Positions 21,092 through 31,741 of a DNA stretch of 64,000 bases are shown here, piece after piece. The DNA comes from Termitomyces sp. T153 (taxonomy: Eukaryota > Basidiomycota > Agaricomycetes > Agaricales > Lyophyllaceae). A model generated the notes under the pieces. It had not been told where the DNA came from, searched no databases, and was given only the letters and a program-made list of their open reading frames with translations. The translations under genes were made by a program, and so were the position numbers. Position 1 is the first letter of the stretch. Every line of letters starts with the position of its first letter. The stretch lies in NCBI GenBank assembly GCA_018296165.2, contig JACKQL020000081.1, positions 62,001 to 126,000 on the forward strand, given 5' to 3'.

Positions 21092-23720
21092 TGCAAATCA
21101 TCTTGACATCACATATTGATTGATCTACAAACTTGCCATACTACATAAGTTTGCCAGATTAATTAGCTGAGATTATCTTAATACTTGCATACTAACAATA
21201 AAAATCAAATACTAAGCAATATTACTTTAAAAAACTAGTATTTAGAAACTTCAGTGCCAAGGCTAGGCATGTGTTGCTGCTGATGTTAGGCATTACTAGC
21301 ATTTGTTCAAATTGCTATTCATCATGGCAATCAACACCTCTTACTTATTGCCTCCCCTCTTCTAGCATCCATTACAACTATCAACATCTCTTGCTCATTG
21401 TCTCTCTCTTTTTCTGCTATGTGATCATGTCCTTGCATATTTGACCTGCTTATTTTATAGTGTGCATCAGCATTTCCAGCATTATATTGCTCACTTATTC
21501 TATAGTCTGCATCATGTTATTTGCTTACTTTGCTTTTAGTTAACAGCTTTGAATGCATCAATCAACACTCTGCCTCCCTCTTCCATCACATTGCCTGCTT
21601 GCTATTTCACTTGACTTGAGGTATGTCATTAACTCATACTTAGATGCATCCTTAATTAACAGACTAATGAGTTTGATATAATAGACTAAATACTACATAT
21701 AACATTATTACTGGGCATTGGCAATGGTCTCTGTGCTAGTAGGTTTTTTGTGCTTGATTCTCTTGCCCTTTCTAACCTTTCTTAGCTTTTTAGTAACAAA
21801 TATGATCAAACCATTTCCTTCAGATACTGCATTGACAATGTTGATGGACAGTGGCATTGATGTTGGCATTAGTATCAGGTCATTAGGGCTGACTTGCAAA
21901 AATGCAGCCAAAATCAATGCTGAAGTTTTCTCTGAGATCTGCAATGATGCCAGTGTGGAGGATTACAAATTTTCAATGAATGCTGATGGTATGCTGAGCT
22001 CTTATCACTATTGTTCATAAGATGCTGCATCTATTGAGTCTCCCAATCTTTGGATTCCCATATTATTTTATAGAAATAAGTAGTATTGTTCTTTTATATA
22101 TTTAACAAGACATTGAGTTCCATACATGAACTAATTTTGCTAAGTGCACAGAAGAATTTCAGAAAGATAAAAAAAGGCCAAGAAAGAAGTATTTCCATGA
22201 AAGAGCTCATTATTAGCATATGCCATTCAGTGGACAATGCCTGCCCAGAAAGAAAATCACATGCTAAAGATGTGCATGCCCTAGTTAAATAGTTATCACA
22301 ACTTATGGAACTCAATAAAAATTAATAATATGAAGATGCTGTCAAGAAATGGTCCAAAACCAGTTTGCCAACTTTAAAATATGTTATGCAAGAGCTAAAT
22401 ATTTGTAAAACATAAGTATGCCCTCTGAAATGTGCTAGAGAGTATTATGCTTGAGCTTTTGCTATTTGAGTACAGATGCTGTTTTTTCTTGCTTTTGCCT
22501 AACACAAATTAATTTACTTGATTAGCAATCAAAGCAACTTACAAATGATAAGATTTGAAAACTTAAGAGGGTTTTTACCCATGAAGAGATGAAAACAATC
22601 ATGGACAATTGAAACATATTACAAAGCCTTTCTAGATGTCTTCGGTCTCTATCTTATCAGCATTGAAGCTCAAAGCAGATAAATAGCAAACTTTTGGCTG
22701 TTTAAATCTGCCATTGACATTGATACATCTCTGGTCCAAGCACCTTGACCAAGACCATTTGGACTTTCTGCATTTTACCATGTTGCTTCTCACTGCAGTT
22801 TTGTTGGCAACATCTTGAGTTATCAGTAATGAGCATTGTCCTTGCTATTTCAAATCTATAGCAAAGTATTGAATTATGGTTCTGTTCACAGGTGCTGTAC
22901 CTTCTTGTTCAAGTGCACAATTGGTCAATTGCAAAATTTGTCAACAAATTAACAAAAGCATGAGTTGCTTCTCCAATATTGAGAAATTTCAATATGCTTA
23001 TGCTAATTAACAAATCAGATGAGTATAAAGAGACTATGCAACATTCCTAGCACAAGGCCTTCAACTTAAAGAGTCTGTTTCTCAAACAGAGTTGCTTCAC
23101 AATTATAAAAAATTGCTTCTCTTTCTTTGCAACTTTCATTCAACTCTAAGCTCATGATATCCTTGCAGCTGAATATGAAATGGTGATGTTTTTTTGATCC
23201 AAGCAAGCAGGAGACCTTTGATGAATCCTCAATAGTCTAAGAAAAACTTAGTGACCTCCCACCTCATATTGCAGCTGCTTTCAAAAGGGCTCAACCAGAT
23301 TATATTGTCCAATCCCAGGTGCTTGCACCATCTCATAATCAATACATGGGCCCCTCATATATCATGGCATTGAGGCATTACAGCAACAGCTCTATAATAT
23401 TGTGAGACACTCCTGCTTCATTCAATATCAAACAGATAATTGAGTTTCCAAAGGTGACCTCTGCTCAGATGCTTCAAAACAAAGACAAGCAGTGGATACA
23501 AAGAATTTTAATTGTTAAACTGCACCATTTGTCTTTGGATTTGATTCATGATCTATATGAAGCATACTCTGACCTTGTAACAACTGTGTGGAGCAGCTGT
23601 AAGGATTCAAAACTCAAATTGGCATTAGTCTCTGACATTGAAGCTCACTATGCACAAATAGAATGGGACAGATATATTATGGTTTTGTCAACAAAACATG
23701 TGAGTGTTTTGACCTTTTGC
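21092..23720. other. Repeat compartment without supported genes
   Basis: Weak open frames occur (for example 21,718-22,020 on plus, with a hydrophobic N-terminal segment, and 22,094-22,315 on minus). They overlap on both strands and have no recognisable motifs. No terminal repeats are visible. Confidence 0.4.
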
Positions 23721-24600
23721 ATTGTCATTAGAATCAAAAGCATTTGTCCTGGCATTTTTCATAAAAGATATATGCTTCAGCCTACAGAGAAACAATTAAA
23801 ACTTTAACAAAGACAATGTGAGCATGCAGAAGTACTTTGTCACTTGGATCAAAAGCCTTTGTTCTGGCACTTCATTTAAAAGTATCCTCTCAGCATGAGT
23901 TTGCCCCTTAGCACATCAAACTAAAGCTATGATGCCATGGATCTGTATGGTATCTGGTCTCCACTGTGCTGCTTCCTCTTTGTTAAGATGTTGGCTCATG
24001 TGAAGTCATGTGATGTTTTGATTATATCATCTGATCTGCACTTTTCTGAATTCATACTGAGCTTTCCAGCACAAGTTCTAGGTTTACCCAAACTCTTTGC
24101 TAATCTCCTGTGTTTACCCACATATTATTTACAAAATTCTTTAGAAATGCAAAATACACTCTGATCAGCATAACATGATTTACTTATGGCAGTGTGAGCA
24201 TGCCCTTTGCATCAAAAAGGCATTTTCTTGGAGCCATATATTGACTCACTTTGGCCTATGTAGAAACAATCGAAATTATGACAAAGATAATGTGAGCACA
24301 CATAGGTACTTCCTTTTGTGTGTGATATTTGTCACTAGGATCAAAAGCCTTTGTTCTGGCATTTTTCTTCAAAAGTATATATACTCTGTGAATGCTTTCA
24401 ACCCACCCTACAATGAACTCTACCCTACCTGTTATGCCTGTAGAACATATCACTCAATCTTCTGCCCATGTCTAACATTGCTTTGCCCTCCAATGCATCA
24501 AACTTATAGTCCATAATTGCATGAAGAAAGCTACAATGCTATGGAACTGCATTGTATCTGGTCTCTACTGCACTGCCTCACCAAACATAGTATTTACCAG
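23720..24600 (+). repeat. Imperfect direct duplication, period about 0.47-0.6 kb
   Basis: The block GACAAAGAYAATGTGAGCA plus GGATCAAAAGCCTTTGTTC occurs at about 23,808-23,870 and 24,279-24,358, with a shorter version near 23,728. A second block (GCTAYRATGCYATGGA followed by GTATCTGGTCTCYACTG) occurs at 23,926-23,985 and 24,532-24,590. Spacing differs between blocks, so insertions followed the duplication. Confidence 0.55.
23988..24110 (+). repeat. Dispersed repeat, copy 2 (partner at 17,028-17,150)
   Basis: This is the diverged second copy of the segment at 17,028. On the minus strand it encodes RLAKSLGKPRTCAGKL and EKCRSDDIIKTSHDF, parallel to the peptide in copy 1. Confidence 0.5.
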
Positions 24601-24671
24601 TGCTCTCATTGTCAGACTCCACCTGACCAAGTGCTCACAGGAAGTCTCAGATATTCAAACTCCAGTGCAAA

Positions 24672-24715
24672 GTCTCTACACTAGTGATGACCTCTTACAC
24701 ACTAGTAATGACCTC
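24672..24715 (+). repeat. Short tandem duplication (21 bp x 2)
   Basis: ACACTAGTGATGACCTCTT is followed directly by ACACACTAGTAATGACCTCTT. It is a local slippage product inside repeat DNA. Confidence 0.6.
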
Positions 24716-25177
24716 TTAAAAGCCAAGAACTGAGTTCAACAACTTTAACAATCTTGAAAATGAACGTTCTCTCCATACCAAAGAGGTCAAGGGTAAAAAC
24801 AAAGTAGTCTGAACTTGGCACTGAATCACAACATGGAGGAGATGATGGCATTTGTACAGCAAAGAGATGATTATCTGTTCTGCTAATGAAATGTTCATAA
24901 TGCTATTGCTCTAAGACTGTCAAACACTTTGGAACCAGTTGCTAAACAAGCAAACTCAACTTGCAGCTGTCATAGAAAAAAAGGACCACCTTGCCCCTCT
25001 GTGTTAGACATCCATTGTGATTCAATGCTGCTCTGATGAGTGTATGTTAGATTGTTGACAAGTTGAGAAAAGTTGCTATCTGTAATGTCTGTTATAGACC
25101 AGTCACTAGCTTGACAATGTTAGTCAATTTCCAGTTTCCACAGTATTCTGCTAACTACTCTGCAAACAGTCCTCCAT
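24716..25177. other. Spacer, nothing recognised
   Basis: AT-rich, CG-poor DNA without coding similarity lies between the duplicated block and the first MITE. Confidence 0.4.
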
Positions 25178-25380
25178 CACTGTTAGCATTGGAACATGTT
25201 TCCATTAGAAAAATGGTAAAAGAAACCTGTCATACCATCTCTTTGACATACTTTTCTTTTGGAAAAAGGCTTTTCCCATTGTTTAAAGCCTTTTTCCATT
25301 GGAAATATGCTGTTTAGAAATGACATAACAAGTTTCTTTTTCAGTATTTCCTCAGAAAAAACTTTTGGCTGCCAGCAGTG
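25178..25380. mobile_element. CACTG-ended foldback MITE, copy 1
   Basis: The unit runs from CACTGTTAGCATTGGAACATG to TTTGGCTGCCAGCAGTG, 203 bp. Its ends are inverted (CACTGnTnGCA versus TGCCAGCAGTG) and an internal palindrome (AAGGCTTTTCCC...AAAGCCTTTTTCC) would fold it into a hairpin. CAT flanks both ends (25,175-25,177 and 25,381-25,383). CACT-type ends with a 3-bp duplication fit a non-autonomous CACTA/CMC-like element. Confidence 0.75.
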
Positions 25381-25778
25381 CATGTGAGCACATATTTTGT
25401 TTTAAGCATGCCACAAGGTGATGGCATGGAACTGAATTTCATACATGCCTCATTTGTTAGGCCTACTGCTTTTTGCCTGATCTTCTCAGAGTCATATGGT
25501 CAGAAGAGGTGTTTGCATTGGTGGACCTGTAGCTTCAGTAGTGGCAATTGTATTATATGTATGGTAGTTTTTATAACATCTTTTTCATTTTTCCTCTGTC
25601 TGCATTGTAATGTGTTTTCTATTGCCAAAGCTTGACACTGAGTGTCTTCATCAATTGTCATTGTGAAGTTGTGATCAGTTTGGCATCCAAACCAATAGAA
25701 GGTGCGTGGACACAAGATTGGATTCAAGATTGCTCAAATATGTGTCAAGGCACTGTTGTGGGGGCTAAAGGCAGCAGG
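25381..25778. other. Spacer between MITE copies
   Basis: No gene or repeat end is recognised. Short overlapping frames on both strands have no motifs. Confidence 0.4.
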
Positions 25779-25981
25779 CACTGCTGGCACTGGAACCTGT
25801 TTCCATTGGAAGAATGGGAAAAGAAACCTGTTATATCATTTCTTTGACAGAACTTTCCTTTGGAAAAAGGCTTTTCCCATTGTTTAGAGCCTTTTTCCAT
25901 TGCAAATACCCTGTTTGGAAATGGCATAACAAGTTTCTTTTTCAGTATTTACTCAGGAAACGTCATTGGCTGCCAGCAGTG
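25779..25981. mobile_element. CACTG-ended foldback MITE, copy 2
   Basis: This copy runs from CACTGCTGGCACTGGAACC to TTGGCTGCCAGCAGTG, 203 bp, and is the best preserved. Flanks are AGG and AAG, an imperfect 3-bp duplication. It sits exactly on the border between CG-poor and CG-normal DNA. Confidence 0.78.
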
Positions 25982-26171
25982 AAGGGAAGGTGCTGGTTAC
26001 CATCTATTTATTGCTGTATTTCGCTACCTCGGGATATCTGACAACTTTCAGTATCTCTTCATCAGATTTGCAGGGATTCTGATATATGTTTCCCTCCGGA
26101 TCTGGGCAAACTACTATAATGGATAGATATGTCCTCAGAAGCTGTGGTACATATTTATATTCTACTTGCAA
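25982..26171. other. Compartment border DNA
   Basis: CG becomes normal from about 26,020 onward. No feature is recognised between the MITE and the first host-like reading frame. Confidence 0.4.
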
Positions 26172-26807
26172 TTAAAGTGCATTCCGTACAGCGCTGAGTG
26201 TCATAGGTGACTCCAGGTTACCATCGCCAAACACAAAGGACATTAGATCATCAGGAGTGCAACGAATCACTTTCCAGGTCTCGGACTCTTGTTCGACCAA
26301 GTTAATCATCGTATCAACCTGGATCAATATTTCTTCCTTCCTAAATGGCGTTTCACACTCATCGCAGTCCTGCGTATTATAGGTGCTCAACAACAATAAT
26401 TCGACGATTAAGCACTGCCGACCTTTACAGTGCCACTGCGGTCGTTCTTCAAGTTCTTCCAATCTTGCTATATTTTCAGTCAATCAAATGTAAATCTGTG
26501 ATGAGGTACTTTTGATCAAATACCAACGAGCATAATTTGGGAAAACTAATGGTATTGGCATTACACGAAAGTCTCGCTGGACATAACAAGTCGTGTTACA
26601 GTCCACTAGAGTGACACACTGCAATCTCCAACCGAGAGCACGGACCTTGGAAGTTATGTGTGCAGGGCGCATTCGAACTTCGAAGATGAAGGTAGGGGAG
26701 GTCTGTGTATATGTGTTAGAGCGGTTGTCAAGCAGTATAAGAGAGGAGGGTATAGAGAAAGGGAGGACGCGCAGATTTTCAAGACGAGCGAGCTGGCTCT
26801 CTTCCAA
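26172..26807 (-). CDS. Hypothetical protein, gene model uncertain
   Basis: Two minus-strand frames, 26,484-26,807 and 26,172-26,483, lie in the same frame separated by one TGA. A 42-nt intron (GTACCT...ATATAG, about 26,467-26,508) would remove the stop and join WYLIK to RLEELEERPQWHCKG in frame. The first clear ATG in frame is near 26,669 (MRPAHITSK), so upstream exons may be missed. The C-terminal half holds paired cysteines (CDEC) and is acidic. I do not recognise a family. It lies back to back with the plus-strand gene at 27,027. Confidence 0.35.
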
Positions 26808-26929
26808 AGTCCGCCCAGCATCTCTGTGATGCGATAAGATTCAGAAGTTAAAAAGGAAAAGGACGCTTCCATGAAAATTGTCACACTGGTCACGTTAGCT
26901 TCTTCAACGATCGTCATCCGCGCCCGTAC

Positions 26930-26937
26930 GTATATAA
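26930..26937 (+). promoter_or_regulatory. TATA box candidate
   Basis: TATATAAG lies about 90 bp upstream of the ATG at 27,027 in GC-normal DNA. The position suits a core promoter for the plus-strand gene, though minus-strand use cannot be excluded. Confidence 0.45.
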
Positions 26938-27026
26938 GACCTCCTTGAACGTTGAACAAAAGTTATCGATATACTCGGGCTGTTCAGTGCTATCTTATGT
27001 TGCGCACTCGCGCACTTTATTCGACC

Positions 27027-29103
27027 ATGGCGCCTCCAAACACTAAAGCTAATACCAGCTCACCATCCAATTCCTCACCCTCCCCCAAAATATCCAGGAG
27101 CTGTCGTCCTCATCCCACACATTGTAAGTAATGTATACTCCAATCACTTCCTTCTCGACAAATGTCATCGACCTAAAATATGATCCTTTTTCGCTTTATC
27201 AATGAAAATTGTTGGATCCACTGAATGAACCTAAAAAACTATATTCCAGTCTTAGCAATACCTTTAGTATGTTGCTATGCCTTGATCCCGACTTGAATTT
27301 GACTCATCATTTCCATCCGATTATTGACACACCCGCAGCACACGAGTCCATATCTTCACTCTCAAATCGGCGCGTTCCAAGCCAGGTTGCTTAATCCACT
27401 GCACACAAACCCCACCACGAAGCGGCGGTCTACATCAAGTTCCGATGTCAATTTTACGAAGGTTCGCGGTCTCGACTCGTCGATTGTCATACCGCCCATC
27501 AGGTTCCATCTCACTCTTGGCGTAATGGCTCTGTCTCCTGAGTTTGATGTACCACCTCAGCCAAGCTCGCCGATGACAGCACCAAATTCATCATATCCAC
27601 CAGAATCTCGTGCGACTCAGTCTTACTCGACTGCTCCACAAGGCTTGGCCTCGTCGAATTCATGCACGATGCAACCAGTGCGCACCGTCACCACTGCTCT
27701 GGCTCTTCTTCAATCACTCAAACCTCAAATTGACGCCACTCTGAGGGACAACGATACAACGTCACCTGCGCCAATGGGAGATGCTCCACCGGTTATACCA
27801 ACGGAACTCGAAATCATCTTCGACGCCCTCGATATACTGCGCCCAACCAAGCCTCCTCAACCTCCAAAGTCGCCGGAATCAAACTTTACACCTACACAGG
27901 TAAAAATTGCGAGATCTACCGTGCTCGCTTCCACATCATCAGCATCCCCAAGAGTTAAAGACGAATCATCAGCGCCAAAATCAACGCTGACAGAGCCTCA
28001 GGCGGATACCACAACGTTGGTTCCGCCTACCATGAGGTCTCTAGAGCAATCCTCTCCAACGCAGGGCAACGATATATGGGCGGACGTGTTGTATCTTGCA
28101 CCGCGGCTGACGCCTCCACTCCGTCAGATCGCTGGTGATTATCCCTCTCCTGTCTCTATTCCGTCGGAATATATACTTATGTTTGTCGGGATAGGCCTTG
28201 TCCACGGAGCGTTCAGGCAAGCTGGCTATATCACCGATACTCGGCTACTGAAGGTTCGTCACTCACCGATTCCTGAACACTTCCTTCTTTTTCTTATTTA
28301 TCCGTCCTTCAATTGTGTTTGTTCGAGCGCTTTGTTATTTTTCTTTCATTCGTCAAGGTCTCACCATTCTTTTACATTCGTCCTCTGCGTCCTTTCTCAA
28401 GAAACGGATGCAGGATTTTTCTTCAAGGGATCTTTCTTCCCATTACTACAGAGACAAGACCTTTGACCGTGACTCATCAAAGGCTATGTTTAAACCCAAT
28501 CCTGATTCATTCTCTCACCCATATCTGCCCTTCACGCGGTTCAGTCGTGGGATCTTGAGTCCCATCGATTGTCATCTTAGTTTCCTTAAATCCTAGAATA
28601 TCCCCGCTGCCGATTTCTTGCGCGCTGACTTTACTTCCGTCCTTCGCGTCGCTTTTTCAGTTTAAACTTAGATTGGTCATTTCCATTATCTCGTTCTTTG
28701 TTCATTATCACATATCAAGTTGACCTTAACCTGACAAATCCGTATACAGCTTCACTGTACTGTCCTTAACACTTCCAAACGGCGACCCGCTGGCGCTCAT
28801 AGACAGCCATTCTGTTTCTCGGACATCCTTCAAACTGACGCGCTCAAATACCTCATTCCTCAGACCTCGCCTGCGCCAAGTATAGACTCTGCCACATCGG
28901 CAAAGTCGACGACAACGTCGACTGCACCATCATTATTCACCTCTGAATCTGAATCAGCATGTTACCCGGTATCACTTGGCCCAGACGCTGTCGTTCAAGT
29001 GCATGGTGTCGAGCTTTGGACTATGGGGAGTCAAGCGGCGGATGGAGCGTACGTGAGTTGTGGTGGCATAAAGTTTGGGGATGTACATGAAACAAGGGTG
29101 TAG
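27027..29103 (+). CDS. Pro/Ser/Thr-rich hypothetical protein, spliced
   Basis: Proposed exons are 27,027-27,123, 27,250-27,266, 27,339-28,253 and 28,750-29,103, giving 460 residues with all phases matching. The start (GACCATGGCG) is a good fungal context below a TATA box. Exon 2 is only 17 nt (GTAAGT...CCAG before it, GTATGT...GCAG after it). The third intron would be 496 nt, long for this genome, with a GTTCGT donor of the kind used in three other introns here; a further exon may be hidden in it. Residues about 75-300 are low-complexity and rich in P, S and T, followed by an ordered-looking segment (DIWADVLYLAPRLTP, EYILMFVGIGLVHGAFRQAGY). Family not recognised. The first exons and the open 305-codon exon are firmer than the last join. 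Confidence 0.5.
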
Positions 29104-30237
29104 TTATCCTAGACTGGCTCTTGTTTAGAAGTTTACGTTGGTGTTGATCTAAATGATGTTTTTGAATTGCTTGATGGCCCAGAGAAGATCGTTGAAACAC
29201 CACTTGATCTTTCGCCGACACAAGGTAGCACGTAGGATGTCCAAGCCAGAGGGAAAATGGTCAAACAAGGCACCCCTGTTAGCAGGCACAATACCCGGCG
29301 GAACTGCATCGACATAGTTTAAATGTCCTTTGACAACGATCAGCAAAATATTTTCCCCTTTGGAATACTACTGATTTTCTCCAACGAGAAAAACGAGGGA
29401 AATGATTTACATTCAGAAAGTTGATTGATCCTAACGATCTCCAGGAGTTGAATGATCGGCAAACGGACGTAAGCTGTTCCCTTGCCCCATCTGCGTGCGG
29501 CGACAAATCTAGATCTTCATTGATGCCCCTTGTCGACATTGGCGCTCATGTGCGCTCACTCCTTGTGATCCGGCATGCCCACTAAGTTTCGTTTCAAGAA
29601 ATTTCGACATGTTCCACTCCACCCCTGTATATTTCTCTGCATTATCGGCGTACTAGAAGGTTGCCAGGGATCAAAAGATTCAGGATCGTGCATCTCCAAA
29701 TTTTGTGTGCGGCTACGGAGCATCCTTTCTTTTCTCTCTCGATGGACTGGAACGCCTTGCAAATCGTCATTAATTGGTGAGCAATGCTCAAAACTGCCTT
29801 GTAATTATGTTATGGATAGCGAGTGGTCCATAACTCTTTCCCTGATCAGGTGGAAATTGGTGTGGCACCCATGTGGACGAGGGCGGCTTCTGGAAGCATG
29901 GATTTGATTCATCATCTCGGGTCATGATTCGGCACTGTCATATGGAGCCGGTTCTACCGATAAAAAGCTCAGCAGCTGTCAACGTCGTGGGCGGAAGTGA
30001 AAATAAAATACATTGCAGGGTATTTTATGCGTATACTGGGATATAATATGGATTACAAGACGACGACTCCGTGATACTTGTGAAAGTCATTTCCTAAATT
30101 GTCCGCCGATAGACCAAAAACAAAAACAACAAAACAGTTACAGGCACTCGTTTATGAGCAGGATCACACCCCAAACGCACAATACGGCCACTGCTGCTAA
30201 TATGTCGAGATACGCGCTTGCAATTGGTAGTACCTTC
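29104..30237. other. No supported gene
   Basis: Weak frames exist on both strands (29,575-29,907 plus; 29,556-29,762, 29,279-29,539 and 29,149-29,346 minus). None has a clear start, splice set or recognised motif. The minus-strand peptides PGIVPANRGALFDHFPSGLD and RSFNSWRSLGSINFLN look protein-like and may be leftovers of a decayed gene. Confidence 0.35.
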
Positions 30238-31741
30238 TCAGATTGAGATCGGCGGGATCGGAGCCGAAGCGGGTTTTGTATGGAACGCGGGGCGCAATGC
30301 TGTGGAAACCCTAGAGTCAGCGAAAGATCGACTGTAAGGTTCCGAGGGGCTGTAGATGCCGATTGGTGAAGGTGACGAGGAGAAAGAGTTTCCTGTCTGA
30401 TCAGAGCGCACGTGTGATTGAGAATATCGGCTCGACAGAGGGCGCGAGTCGTAGGTATCTTTCTCATGGTAGCTATTCGTTCTCTCCCAGGGTTGTTTAG
30501 ATGACATGTAGGCAGGCAATACGTCGTCTGGCGAGGATTCGAGTTCGTCTTCTTCGTCATCAGATACGTCTGAATCAAGTTCCATCGATTGACTAGTGAC
30601 GATGGAAGGATGGTGCGTTTTTGGGCGGGAATCTCCGGTAACGAAAACAACGTTGTTAGGTGACCCTCGCTTTCGGCGACGACGACTGTCAACAGCCTGT
30701 GGTCTCGGCGCAGCTGGGGCGGTGTGATTCCGATAATGCCGACGCATATTCGAGTTCACGTTGAACTCGCGAGCACAGTTCGGCCAGGGACACCGGAATG
30801 CTATGGTTAACGCGTTAATTGAAACCTAAAAAAGGTTGAAAGCAAGAGTATGACTTACGAGTAGCACCAGTATGTGTATTGACATGGATTCGAAGGCTAC
30901 TGGGCCTGTTAAATCGTTTGGAGCATGTCGAGCAAACATGCTTTTTTCCATTGTGGGAACTAGAGAGATCACCATCGCTAACAGTATCAGGGTCATCGGG
31001 TGAGCGACCGCGAAGCGACTGAGAATTCATAGGCGAGCCTGCAGTAAAAGAGATGATGCCGGCAGAGTAGCCACTGTAAGGAAGGGTGGCATTAGTGTGT
31101 TCGGATTTACGCTCAGAAGTGATGAAGCTGCTGCGAGGCGGGCGAACGTGGCCGATGCCGCACATCATAATAGCTTCCTGGTCCGAAACAGGGACTCTGA
31201 AAACAGACCCACCAAACACCTCACCGCGAGGCGGCTGAGGGGTAGAGGTCCCCCCTCGGTTTAGGAAGGTGGCGCTCGAAGCAATGTGCTGTAGCGACGA
31301 ACTAGATGGATCAGAGCGCAGGATATCAAAAGACACAGATGAATGTGAGCGAGGGCCGCTGTCGCGCTGTATATGTTGCCTGGAACAAGAGGGACGATCA
31401 TGCCCTGAGACGGAACTGGGAGATGCAGGTAGTTGTGCAACCGCGTGTGGTGTAGTGTGATGCCGCATAGAGAGCAGCAACGGAGGACCCAGGGAGGCGA
31501 CTTCCATGTGTTCAGAAGATGTCTGGCTGCCGTCAAGATGGAAACCAAAGTTCCAAAGAAGAGCGACCTACCGAGTGTCCGCGATGGGCTCCTGACGATC
31601 TAGTGTGGCGAGTTTCCTTTAACAGATGTTCTACAGGTCATCAGTACTTACATGTCAAGAAATGAATTATACTAGCATACCAGGGAACATCTCGTGGATG
31701 CTGGGTAGAGCAACACTACGTTCATGCTGCATTGACGACAT
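30238..31741 (-). CDS. C2H2 zinc-finger transcription factor
   Basis: Exons on the minus strand are 31,741-31,681, 31,630-31,572, 31,522-30,859 and 30,800-30,238, with GT-AG introns of 50, 49 and 58 nt; the frame closes at 448 residues. The N-terminus (MSSMQHERSVALPSIHEMFP) is a pattern common in basidiomycete C2H2 regulators. Two tandem fingers lie at about residues 236-256 (CX2CX12HX3H, CSTCSKRFNRPSSLRIHVNTH) and 264-286 (CX4CX12HX3H, CPWPNCAREFNVNSNMRRHYRNH), joined by a TGATPFR linker. The third intron falls between the fingers. A basic stretch (RRRRKRG, about 302-308) could be a nuclear signal, and an acidic run (DSDVSDDEEDELESSPDD, about 328-345) could activate transcription. The rest is Ser/Pro-rich. 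Its targets cannot be inferred. Confidence 0.88.

Noticed and set aside
30138..30692. 184-codon minus-strand frame ending in a hydrophobic segment
   Set aside because: It overlaps exon 4 of the zinc-finger gene in another frame and has no independent start or motif.
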